From assembly GCA_037957365.1 (NCBI GenBank), contig JARHVA010007805.1:470001-534000 (forward strand): DNA of 64,000 nucleotides, read 5' to 3'. A program made the translations under genes and the position numbers. This stretch comes from Torreya grandis (lineage: Eukaryota > Streptophyta > Pinopsida > Cupressales > Taxaceae). Each line of letters begins with the position of its first letter. Position 1 is the first letter of the stretch. This document shows, piece by piece, positions 48,279 through 58,005 of the stretch. Below the pieces are notes generated by a model. That model was not told the DNA's origin. It worked only from the letters and a program-made list of their open reading frames with translations, and searched no databases.

Positions 48279-48346
<68 letters not shown>

Positions 48347-49331
48347 ACTTGTTTAAATTGGGTTTCATTATTCTACCCATTTCATTCCAAGTTGTGTGCC
48401 TTAAAGTCTTGAAAAAGACCATTTTTTATATCTTTAAATCATGATAGCATTGTTATGTTGCTCAAATAATTTCAAATATTTATTTCCTTATGTCCTAAAT
48501 TCTAATTACATTTTTGAAAACCACATGTGCCTTTTGGGTCTATACCTAGTACCATTATACCATTCATTCTTGTCTAGATTGTTGTTATTTTGAAAAGCCT
48601 AGTCTTCTAAATCAATTTTGAAATTAGACTTGAAAAGTTCAAATTCAAACATTGATTTGTTTATACCTATGCCTTGCATAATTTTGGATTTAGTATTCAT
48701 CATTCACTTTTGGGTTATGTAACTTAATTTAATTACTTGCTCCATTTAAAGATTATATTTGTGCCTAGATTTGGGGAAGTGGTCTATCTTCCATATGCCT
48801 AAAGTTCCATGTATTTTTTTAATTGATCAAGTGTGTGTCTAAATTTGAATTCCTAGTTTGTGTCAAAGTGTTTCAATTTTATTAAATTAAATCTCTTACC
48901 TTTTAGACCTCATTTTATTTAAATTATAGATTTTTTTTCTTTTCCAAAAGACCTAGTAATACCTATTTTGAGCCTAGCTTGTGTGCCTTGTTTTCCAAAA
49001 GACCTAGCAAATTTTGTTTCTTTAGACCTAGTTTAGATTTGTTTGAAACACATTATACCTAAGTTTGGAATTTCGGTTTTATTTTTCCACTTGACCATTT
49101 TTTTAGACATTTTATGTTAGAATTTTTTATACCAAGTTTTATCACTGACATTTTTAGAGATACACCTCCATTCCTTCAACTAGGTTAGACCAATTTTAGA
49201 CCATTTGTCCTTCGAACATTATTTTTCAGAGTTTGTAGAACTTTAGGCCCTTTTGAGAAATGTTTGTCATTGATTTGGATATGTCTTGTTAAACTCATAT
49301 TTTATCCATGTAAAATCTAAGTTATAATAAC
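46506..49331 (+). other. Leader of the plus gypsy element
   Basis: Long non-coding leader. An A15 run at 46583 is followed by very AT-rich sequence to about 47080, including (AT)n at 47063-47082. From about 47850 it matches the minus element's leader (31370-29892). GGTATATAAATTAAGG at 47645 is TATA-like but its role is unknown. I could not identify a primer-binding site. Confidence 0.7.
48283..48345. repeat. (TG)31 microsatellite in the leader
   Basis: About 31 perfect TG units followed by TCACTTG. The minus element has only about four units before the same TCACTTG at the corresponding place (30882-30893). Confidence 0.97.
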
Positions 49332-51430
49332 ATGGTCATATAAGATGACTTTTTTCTAGACCCCTATGGCAATTATGTTGTTTGTGAGATAGATCCTTAT
49401 CCTCCTTATAATATTAAATGTGGAGAATAAAGCTAAGTCCCTTAAGCATAATATTCAATGATAGCTTATTTGGGATGATTAACATACCAATTTCACCCTT
49501 TAAGTGTTAATGGTACCTGATCCCCTACTTATACCATTAACCCTTCTTTAGCTTGCATGAGCAAACAAGCCCCACAACATCCAAGGATCATTATACTAGG
49601 ACCTCATCCTTTGGCTTGCATTATCAACCAAGCTTTTCAATGCCATATCATTACCATTTGAAGACCTCATCCTTTGGCTTTCATCAATAACCAAACTTCA
49701 AAACACCCTACCATTACCATTCTAGGACCTCAACCTTTGGCTTGCATTAGTAACCAAACTTCTCAATGCCCTATCATTACCATTTTAGGCCCTCATCCTT
49801 TATATCATGATAATAAATAATATTTATAACACCCTAACATTACTATTCTAGGACCTTATCCTTTGGTTCATGATAGCAACCAAGATGTACAATGCCCTAC
49901 CATTACCATTCTAGGACCTTCCAAGTATGGTAACTCATTATCCTAATAAGGTTGTGTAATTACAACTAGATAGGTCATAGTTATCATCCTAGACCGATAA
50001 AAGCCCATCTTAGATGAGCCTATTTACAAATAGGTCATTATCCAACCACCAACTATTATTCATTCATTTCCAACCATCCCCCACTTTATAAAAATGATGT
50101 CAATATTCAAGCTAGAACAAATCCAATCAGTACCTCTCCAATAAAGCCAATAATTCAAAGACCAAGATGTTTTCAAAACTAGTATTTTACAACTACTTGT
50201 AAAACAAGGCCAAGAGAACCAACCAATCCATGATGTTTTTTTTGAAACACCTATTTATTACAAGTCATCCTATGATGAATCACCTTTTGATCCTTTACCC
50301 ATTATCAAGGAGTCTCACTTGATAAGCCCATCTTTGTTGAGTCACTTCTTAATTATTATAACTAACTTTGGGAAAATCATTATCACAACCATTATTGTAT
50401 TTTTAAAGATCCTCCCTTTGATAAGAAAGTATCTATGGAATTGTTTCTTGACCCTTTTCCCATCATTGATGAGTCTCATTTTAACAATCCAGTCTATGTG
50501 AAATCCTTCTTAGCTATGCCTATTTTCAAAGAGCCCATTATGCCATCATAGGTTGTTACTTGTTTGATACCAAATATTAAACAATACATCATTGTAGCAA
50601 TATCCACAATTGAATAATAATTAGAATTAAAGTTAGGATTTATTATTGAAATGACATCATATTTAGCATCAGAAGTAGACTCAACATTAGATTTAGAGTC
50701 CCTTGAGTCAGACTCAGCTTCAGAATCAAAATATGTTCATGGTTAAAATATTAGTTTTGCATGCCTTTTAGATCAATTTGAATACATGTGTGATCCTTAT
50801 ACAATTTTTAAGGATGGTTACTTCAAAATTGGCACAAGTTCTCTTAATATCTTCTACAAGGATTATGCTACCTCTTCCCATTATATTACCATTCCACATA
50901 CCATTACCGCCACCCAACATAGCCATCATATTGACATTCCACCTCCCAAAAGTGTCGATTGGGGATGAAAAAATCATACCTTGTTGCATTGCATCCATGG
51001 AAACATATCATTTGAATAATATCATGAGGACCAATACCACATTCATGTAGAAGAAGAATAATATCCTAGTGAAACCTTTTTGGAGATGCTAGGAGACAAT
51101 AAAAGTCCAAACTCAACATATTATAGTGAAACATTTTAAGAGTGCTAGAAGACAATAAAATTTAAAAGTCAAATTTCCTTAGTGAAACTTTCTTTGAGGT
51201 TATATGGGATAATCAAGACAAATTTATTGGTAAAAACCTCTTTGAGGCACCAATAGCTTAACATAATAGTTTTTCACTACTTGATGAAGACATTATTAAA
51301 GATAACATCAATATAGCTTACCATCTATAGCATAATCATATGGTATCTACTCTCAAGCCCAAATAATATAAAAATATGATGATCCTATCAAGAGCATATT
51401 TAAAAGTCTTTAGCCCCACCACAACCAAAA
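49332..51430 (+). pseudogene. Gag-region reading frame of the plus gypsy element (decayed)
   Basis: Starts M-V-I-stop, then DDFFLDPYGNYVVCEIDPYP, nearly identical to the minus element (DEFFQDPYGDDVVFEIDPYP). Six 63-bp repeats follow (49530-49922). Later parts show a two-copy motif DPLPIIKESHLDKPIFVESL (50289) and DPFPIIDESHFNNPVYVKSF (50450), then a Ser/Asp/Glu-rich stretch (ASEVDSTLDLESLESDSASE, 50671) leading into CDPYTIFKDGYFKIGTSS (50789) and ETFLEMLGDNKSPNS (51079). I see no Retrotrans_gag core and no zinc knuckle, so the functional capsid part seems replaced or lost. The role of the acidic and repeat segments is unknown. Confidence 0.6.
49530..49922 (+). repeat. Exact 63-bp (21-codon) tandem repeat in gag, six copies
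   Basis: The landmark AGGACCTCATCCTTTGGC begins at 49598, 49661, 49724, 49787, 49850 and 49913, each exactly 63 bp apart, and GCTTGCAT at 49551 and 49614 extends it one copy upstream. In the gag frame each unit reads I-T-I-L-G-P-x-P-L-A-C-I-x-N-Q-x-x-Q-C-P-x with only three stops in six units. Confidence 0.93.
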
Positions 51431-51439
51431 CTATGTCAA

Positions 51440-52075
51440 GTCTAGAATTAGTAACATTGTGTGTGCCTAAAAATCTTGATCTTAATTTATTTTCCAAAGA
51501 AATTAATGTGAAATAATTTCATAGAATTGCAATAATAAGAGTTATGAACAAAGATACATAAAGAATAAAAATTAAAATGAACAACAATAATACAAGATTT
51601 ATCATAGTTTACCTAATTTGGTATACATCCACCAATAAACACTTGCTCAAATATTGTTCCAAGATAATAAGAGTACAATACACTCTCACACTAGTCTTCT
51701 CACAATTATAATACACAAATATTATTTGGATATATACTCAACAAACTTTCCCAAATTAACACTAGTTTTAACACACTCTAGTCACCTTCTCAAAATTAGT
51801 TCTTCCTATATATTACCTACTATATATCCATCTATATATATAATTACATCAATAAGTAATCAACATAGTAATTTTACAAAGCAATGGGTACCAAAACCAT
51901 GAGTCAAGTCAACCCATAATGGTTCCCCATTAATCATGGGTGATGACACCACACATATACAAGTATATATAAACCATTTATCTATACTTCCAAAAAAAAA
52001 GGGGATTTTAAAAAAAATTAGGGGTGGTCCCCTACTCAAAGCCCAGCCCACCTTGAACCCCAGCAAGAATACATT
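51440..52075 (-). repeat. Possible solo LTR of another element
   Basis: A segment without coding content that interrupts the order seen in the minus element. It contains AGATTTATCATAGTTTACCT followed by AATTTGGTATACATCCACC at about 51593-51631, reminiscent of the conserved segment of many plant copia LTRs. No matching target-site duplication or second copy was found. Confidence 0.3.
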
Positions 52076-52329
52076 AAGAGTGAAAAGTACATTTTAATGT
52101 ATAATATTTGAAATACATTGTAATGTGGAAATAGGCTCCAAAACATAACATACCATCCCTAGACACACTTTTCTTTATACATTCTATAAAGATATCTTAT
52201 ATCAAAGTTTGGAGGAAACATATTTAAAGATGAATGAATATCACAAAAGCATTATTGGAGTCCAAATCTGTAGTTAATAGAGCAATTATTCATAAAAGGT
52301 GTGGGCTAGTAATTTACATGATTGACTAT

Positions 52330-53100
52330 TTTGTTTGTGTCATATGTTGATCAAGACATGCATCTCCACATCAGTTGGGACAATAGAACCATATATTTAC
52401 CTTGCCTTTTCAATTTTCCATTTACCTTGTCATTTTTATTTTCCATTCATCTTTCCATTATTTCATACCCTACCATTTAACTTACCTTATCACTTTGGGG
52501 AAACCATGTTACCATTATAAAATAACCATCCTTTAACAATGCCAAATCATATACCATTCTACCATACCTTCACTATTGACCTAACTTGTTTTTACACACC
52601 CTACCTAACCCTTTTAACCTTGGTTTCATTAGTTTTTTTTGGCACCTTCTACAAGGGGATTTTGATCTAATTTCAATAGTTTCATATTTACATGTGTAAA
52701 TGGTAGTATATTAAAGTAGTATGATAGCGTATCTAGATATTATATATTTTATTTATGCTTGACTAGTACCATTGATTATAGCTACCTTTGGTCAAATTAG
52801 TGTTCCCCCTTGTGTTACTAATTATAATAGCCTATGTGAAAATTAGTATCACTAACATATGTTGTTACTTCCTAATTATAACTGCCTATGGGTAAATTAA
52901 GAATAAAACCTTTTACCATGCATTACCACATCACCTTACCCTTATTGTGATTATTTTCCTTGCCATTTTCCTAAATTTGTGATCTTGTTACTGGTCAGAT
53001 CTCACTACCTTTTGTGTAGGTGGGATTATAGTAACTTGAGGTCCTAATGGGACTATGTAGGCAATGCTCAATTCATGTTGAGTTCAGCTCAGTCCCCCAT
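52330..53100 (+). repeat. Conserved 3'-region block of the gypsy family (plus copy)
   Basis: Contains three inverted-repeat-type units at 52771-52803, 52817-52848 and 52871-52901, then ACTTGAGGTCC...GGGACTATGTAGGCA at 53035-53065, in the same order as the minus element at 20870-20560. Confidence 0.78.
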
Positions 53101-53438
53101 TTTTATAATAATCTTATGATTTTGTGAACAACCTAGGGTAACACTCTCACTATTTTACTATTGGTATCTTGTCAATCTCTACCGAGTTAATATACCCCAA
53201 AATTTCCAAAAACATTTGAAACATTTCAAAATCTTAAAAATTAAAAAACTAGATTGCAATCTCCTAAAGAGATATAATGCCTCCAAATCTAAAAACATTT
53301 ATCCCATTTAAACTTAGTCATCCTTGATTCACCCTACTAGGGAAAATCCATTAGAGGTGTGAGCTTCCCTTTGCATGTATCCTTACTTGGGGGTACCACC
53401 TGTTTATCCTTCCATTAGGTCTTCATGTAGATATTGAC

Positions 53439-53705
53439 TTGGTTGATGATGGGATGTTTTATGTTTCTTTTTATTTCAAAATTTGTGTGTGTTTGGTTTG
53501 CTTAGTTATTTATTTACTTGTTTGTTTGCTTTCATTTTTTTGCCTTGACTCAGTCTATATGCATTCATTGGGTGATTCCTTGCACATTATTCTAGAATCC
53601 ATCCATACTCATATGTCAACATTTTCATCATGGTTTATATCATTGGTGTGGTGTTTTCAACTATTTAGTGGATTAGGTGTCAGTCTATATGCATATTTAG
53701 GCTAA
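53439..53705 (+). CDS. Short hydrophobic reading frame shared with the minus element
   Basis: This 88-codon uninterrupted frame (starting at an ATG) begins with a strongly hydrophobic Cys/Val/Leu-rich stretch (residues 12-36), a possible membrane segment, and continues with LGDSLHIILESIHTHM, SSWFISLVWCFQLF and a terminal YAYLG. About 33 of its last 56 residues match the frame at 19764-19558 and the stop is at the same place. It lies in the 3' region, where pol ends in the minus copy. Whether it was ever translated is open; differences between the copies are not clearly biased to third codon positions. Confidence 0.38.
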   Translation: MVDDGMFYVSFYFKICVCLVCLVIYLLVCLLSFFCLDSVYMHSLGDSLHIILESIHTHMSTFSSWFISLVWCFQLFSGLGVSLYAYLG

Positions 53706-54044
53706 GTCATAATGGTGCATACCATCATATGTTATAATTATTGGCCATTTTGGACCACATACCAAACTTCTACCTAGTTTGAATAGATGAACAGGGTCCC
53801 AATTCATAGATGGATCAAGTGGATATGAGCAACCTCAACATTACAAATGGAGGGATTCAAGAAGGTTTTTAGTGGTGATAAACAATTGTAGGGACAGTTC
53901 TAGAAGAAGCCAAAGTTTACATATCTTCAAATTTTGGGCCAAGTGTTAACATTTAGTTTTCCTTTGGTAGAAGTTTTCAACAAAAAAAACATGGCAAAAT
54001 TACAATGCTTATTTCTTTTGAGAGGAATTCTTTCAAGTATAGGG

Positions 54045-54640
54045 AATTTTTTCAAACATTTTATCCAAAATAATTTCCCTGAAAAGGTCATTTTCAATTT
54101 TCTTGAAGGAACGTTTTCAAACGGTCGAAAGGAATTTTCTCAGAGAAATGATCACTTAAAACTTTTTAAAGGGTCAATTGACAAATTTCTCGAAGGGTAT
54201 TTTTTTCAAGGAAAAGGTCATTTTCCAAAAGCTGAATGGTCCTTGTCAAAGTTTCAAAGAGCATTGTCAGAAATTTGAAGGGTCAATTTCAAATTTTTAA
54301 GGGCATTATCAAATAGCCTAAGGGTCAATTTCAAATTTTCCAAAGACAATTTCACAAAATCCAAAGGGTCACTTTCTCTTCAGAAAAGTCCATTTCAAAA
54401 GTTTTGAAGACCTTTTCAACTTTTCTAAAAGTCCTTTTCAATTTTTTCAAGGACCGTTTCAAAAATTTTGAAAGGTTCATTTCCAAAAGCTCGAGGGGAA
54501 TTTTCATGAAGTTAAAGGGTATTTTCAAATGAAAAGGTACTTTTAATGAAATCTGAAGGGTCCATTACATTTTTTTAAGGGTATTTTTTGTGAACCTTGA
54601 TGGTTTCTTTCCAAAAAATCCAAAGGCAAAGGCACTTAAT
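54045..54640. repeat. Degenerate ~22-bp minisatellite
   Basis: Variants of AAGGGTCATTTTCAAAATTTTC recur about every 20-24 bp (for example near 54279, 54321, 54364, 54385, 54409, 54428, 54450, 54472, 54494 and 54516), roughly two dozen units. The frame at 53934-54278 runs through it and is a by-product. I found no counterpart in the minus element. Confidence 0.82.
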
Positions 54641-56579
54641 ATGTTTTCAAATGAATTCCTTTGGGAAAAAATCTCGAAACATTTCCTTTAGAAGAATTGT
54701 CTGAAGGAAAAATCCATTTTTAGAAATGCCAAAGGAATAATCCCAAGCAAAAAGTTCAAAGAGAGAAGTCTTGGATAAATTGTCCATGAGAAAAAGATAG
54801 AAGCAAAACAATTATTCAGGAAAAAATCCCAAAACAATTCCTATAGGAAATTGATAATCAAAAAGTCTAAATGAAGTGGGAAAGGACCAAGGAAAAATAT
54901 TGAAAGAATTATAGATCAGATAAAAGAATACATGTAGAAATGAATATCTCAAGATCAAAAGGCCAAGGAAATTCAAGAAGTTAACATGGAGTTTCAAATG
55001 TTACATATTTGATCTTAGCATGGAATTTCATGCATGCTTCAATTTTCAAAGCTCATTTGCATGCAAGTTAAGTCCATTTAGAGTTGATTGGTCTTTATTT
55101 TGAGTTAAATTTTGTCAAATTTTCACATCTATCCTAATTTATCTTGTTAATTAAATGCTTTCAACACTTTCAACTGGTTTAAATGGAAGTTCTTCACTTA
55201 AGGATTGGTGTAACATCTTCTCATGCAGGATACAGTTACTTGGAGTTGACTAGATAAGGCTTATCATGCACCTTTTTTTATTTCCATGTAAAGAAGGTAT
55301 TTCTTTTGTTTCAACTCAAATTCTAAACATATCAAGTGGAGTTTCTCTTTGAATATTTTGCATAGCTTTCTATGCATGGAGCATATTAGTCCAAGATGGA
55401 TCCACCACTCTTTTCCAATGCCAAAGAGATTTTTCATGTAGGACATAAGTTAGAAGGATATTATCTAATGGCTTAGTTATCTTTTGATAGCTCAAGTGGG
55501 ACTTGTGTGATGTGGGATTTGATATCCTCTCTTATTTTCAATGCCAATTTCTTGGCTTTGGTATGCTTTTCTATATAAGTTAGTTTTTCAACCTTGAAAT
55601 GCATCCCTTTTTTGGCAAGACCAGACTACCAAAAATTGAGTTTTTTTAACCTTTTCATATAAATAAAAGGGTTTTTTTAGATTCTAAGGTGTTAGTATAG
55701 TGTATGTTAGTGACTTTCATATGTTATAAAATTTTCTTCCTTGTCAATTCTTGATTCTTACCTAGTTACTAGTTGATTAGATTGTGCGGGTCATGTTCTA
55801 TGTTTGATGTTTTTGGCTAAAGTTATAGTGGATATAAGTGGATATTTAGTGCCTTGAATCTAGCCTATTCCATCATTTCCCTCAATTTTTGATCACCAAA
55901 TAAAACCTTTTCATGAAATACTGATGCATAGGAGTCAATTAGAGTTGATTTTTCAATCTTTTTCTTATCTAATAATTATTTTTTAGAAGCTCAAATTGAG
56001 TGGATGAACCAAAATATAGGTGTATCACCATCATTAGATAGGATTTCATTTCAATTTTAATTCTTACCTTTTCCCTCTTCCCTTTTCTCGATAGTTTGTA
56101 GTATAGATTAGAGATCCTAATTGATACACCAAAGGGAGCTAGCCCTTAGAATCTAGAGATTCAATCTCCTGATTAGGCTACCCACAACCTAGAATTGTTT
56201 CCATGTTTTAGTAGACTGTGAAGGCCTAAGACTACCTTCACAAGGGTATGAATCTGATTAACAATAATAATCAAATCATGCACATTGATCAATCATTTTA
56301 TTCTATTCCTCATTCCATTTTATCCCATTTTTGGGTGAACTACATTGGCCTAAGGTCTATTTAGACTTTGTAGGTAGTGCTTAGGAACATGACATATATT
56401 TGGTCAACTTGACCACCTTTATTCTTTCAATCATCTCTATCATCACTTTATGCACCCTTATTTACCTAATTTTTTGTGGATTCTTTAGTCATTAGACCAT
56501 TTCATCTATGTTTATGCCCTCTCATCTTTAATTTGTACAATAGGTTATATCCTTGAGTTATGCTTTCTAATCTACCCTA
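54641..56579 (+). other. 3'-region filler of the plus gypsy element
   Basis: Non-coding sequence present in the plus copy without an obvious match in the minus copy. At 56330-56395 AACTACATTGGCCTAAGGTC followed by ACTTTGTAGGTAGTGCT is a second, diverged copy of the block at 53030-53070. Confidence 0.55.
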
Positions 56580-56623
56580 ATGGGACACAACCAAAAATAA
56601 TTATTCAATATAAGTAATTTTGA

Positions 56624-56770
56624 TAATTATAACCACATATGCATAAATCATTATGTCAACTCATCTACACTACTAGGGCATGTGCATGTGCCACTGATTA
56701 TAACCACCTTTGGGCAAATCAGTGTATCAACCTTTACTACTGATTATAACCACATTTGGGTAAATAATTA
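56624..56770. repeat. Three inverted-repeat units before the 3' LTR (plus copy)
   Basis: TGATAATTATAACCACATAT (56631), ACTGATTATAACCACCTTTG (56693) and ACTGATTATAACCACATTTG (56739) are reverse-oriented counterparts of the 11-unit array at 18540-19240 in the minus copy. Confidence 0.82.
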
Positions 56771-57028
56771 ATTTTAAATCAAATGCGTGCAAGCATTATC
56801 TTGATTGGATTAATCTCACCATGGGTTAATTTCATTCTTCTTTTTGCTTATTTTTGAGGGACCATCTATCAAATGTATGTGTCATCCACTCCCTTGAGGG
56901 GGCATCATTATAGGCTTTCCAAAATTTGTTTGGAGATTCTTATTCAAATTATTATCTTCTTTCCTTCTTAACCTATTTTTTATTTTTTAAGAAAATGTTA
57001 CTAAGCCTATCACTTGAAACATCTTCCC

Positions 57029-57042
57029 AAATAGGGGAAAAG
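57029..57042 (+). other. Polypurine tract of the plus gypsy element
   Basis: AAATAGGGGAAAAG directly precedes the 3' LTR. The minus element has a related run (AAACAAGGGAGAAC) at the same place. In LTR retrotransposons such a tract primes plus-strand DNA synthesis. Confidence 0.7.
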
Positions 57043-58005
57043 TATAAACACCTAATTATATCCATAACTAGATTATGACTAAACTTTAAATTGATTCTCA
57101 CCAACCATTGTAAATTAATCTTGGGAATCACTTAATACCCCAATTTTTGCCTTACATCATTCATCAACGCTCAAAATCATGTTAAAACATCCCTATTTAT
57201 GATATTAGCCCATATGCAATAATAAACTCTCATGAATTCACCTCCAATCACCTTGAAACATAATAAATATTGATTTAACCTATGCACCTATTAAGTGGGC
57301 ACTTAATCAAATCTTAAAATATCAAAAAAACTAATCAAAATTAATCAATTAATTAAACAAGATTAAATGCTTTGTTGAATTATCCATTTGTAATTAATAA
57401 ATATCTAAAAATGGAAATTCCAAAAGTAAAGATATCAAGCCTTTCATCATTAACTTTATGAGTTGTCAAAATATCTTAGAATATCCTAAAATATCTAATT
57501 TGAGAAGTATGACTAGTAACTAAAAGTCATAATTTAATGATAACTTTTAACTCAACTAGAGTTAGTCTCAACTCAACCTTAACTCACCTTGGATGAGATT
57601 TAATTCATGAGGATATAAATTCAAGGCCATACCCATTTATTTTAATCTATCTGGGTGTAATTATATAATTCATAAATAGATTCAAATGCATGTAATGTTA
57701 CCATGCTAAATTCATTAGCCAAATAGCCAAACTAAGGTGCCAAAGAAAGATGAAGTCAAAAAAGATCCATTGATGAATATTTATTGATGTAAAATCTAAG
57801 TAAGCCATTTATAAAGGCCATTTGGAGAACTAATTAGGCTATAATAAGGTTTTATTTTATATTTTAGTTATGTTTCATATGCATGCTTATTGCATGTGCT
57901 CTTCCTAGTGTCTAGGCTAGAGGTGTTAGTGTTTAGTGTGTTTATTTGGATTTTATTTTATTTTAATAACAAAAGAATAATATTATATTTTAGATTCCTT
58001 ATTTA
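57043..58005 (+). repeat. 3' LTR of the plus gypsy element
   Basis: Begins TATAAACACCTAATTATATC (TG changed to TA) and matches the 5' LTR at 45531-46505 to AGATTCCTTATTTAGA. Differences from the 5' LTR are frequent along the whole length. Confidence 0.87.

Larger units (their letters stand above)
45531..58005 (+). mobile_element. Second copy of the Tat-like gypsy family, lacking pol
   Basis: Both LTRs are present (45531-46505 and 57043-58005), with the same leader (47850-49331), gag N-terminus (49332 on) and 3' region (52330-57042) as the minus element at 17400-31370. Between gag and the 3' region only about 3 kb separates blocks that are over 8 kb apart in the minus element. No RT, RNase H or integrase motif is visible. 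A different LTR-like insert may occupy 51440-52075. It looks like a non-autonomous or deleted member that would depend on relatives for its enzymes. Confidence 0.85.

Noticed and set aside
48259..48444. 61-codon frame with a Cys-Val run
   Set aside because: Translation of the (TG)31 tract in a non-coding leader.
53934..54278. 114-codon plus-strand frame as a gene
   Set aside because: It runs through the ~22-bp minisatellite, its Phe/Lys/Glu/Gly pattern follows the repeat unit, and there is no counterpart in the sister element.
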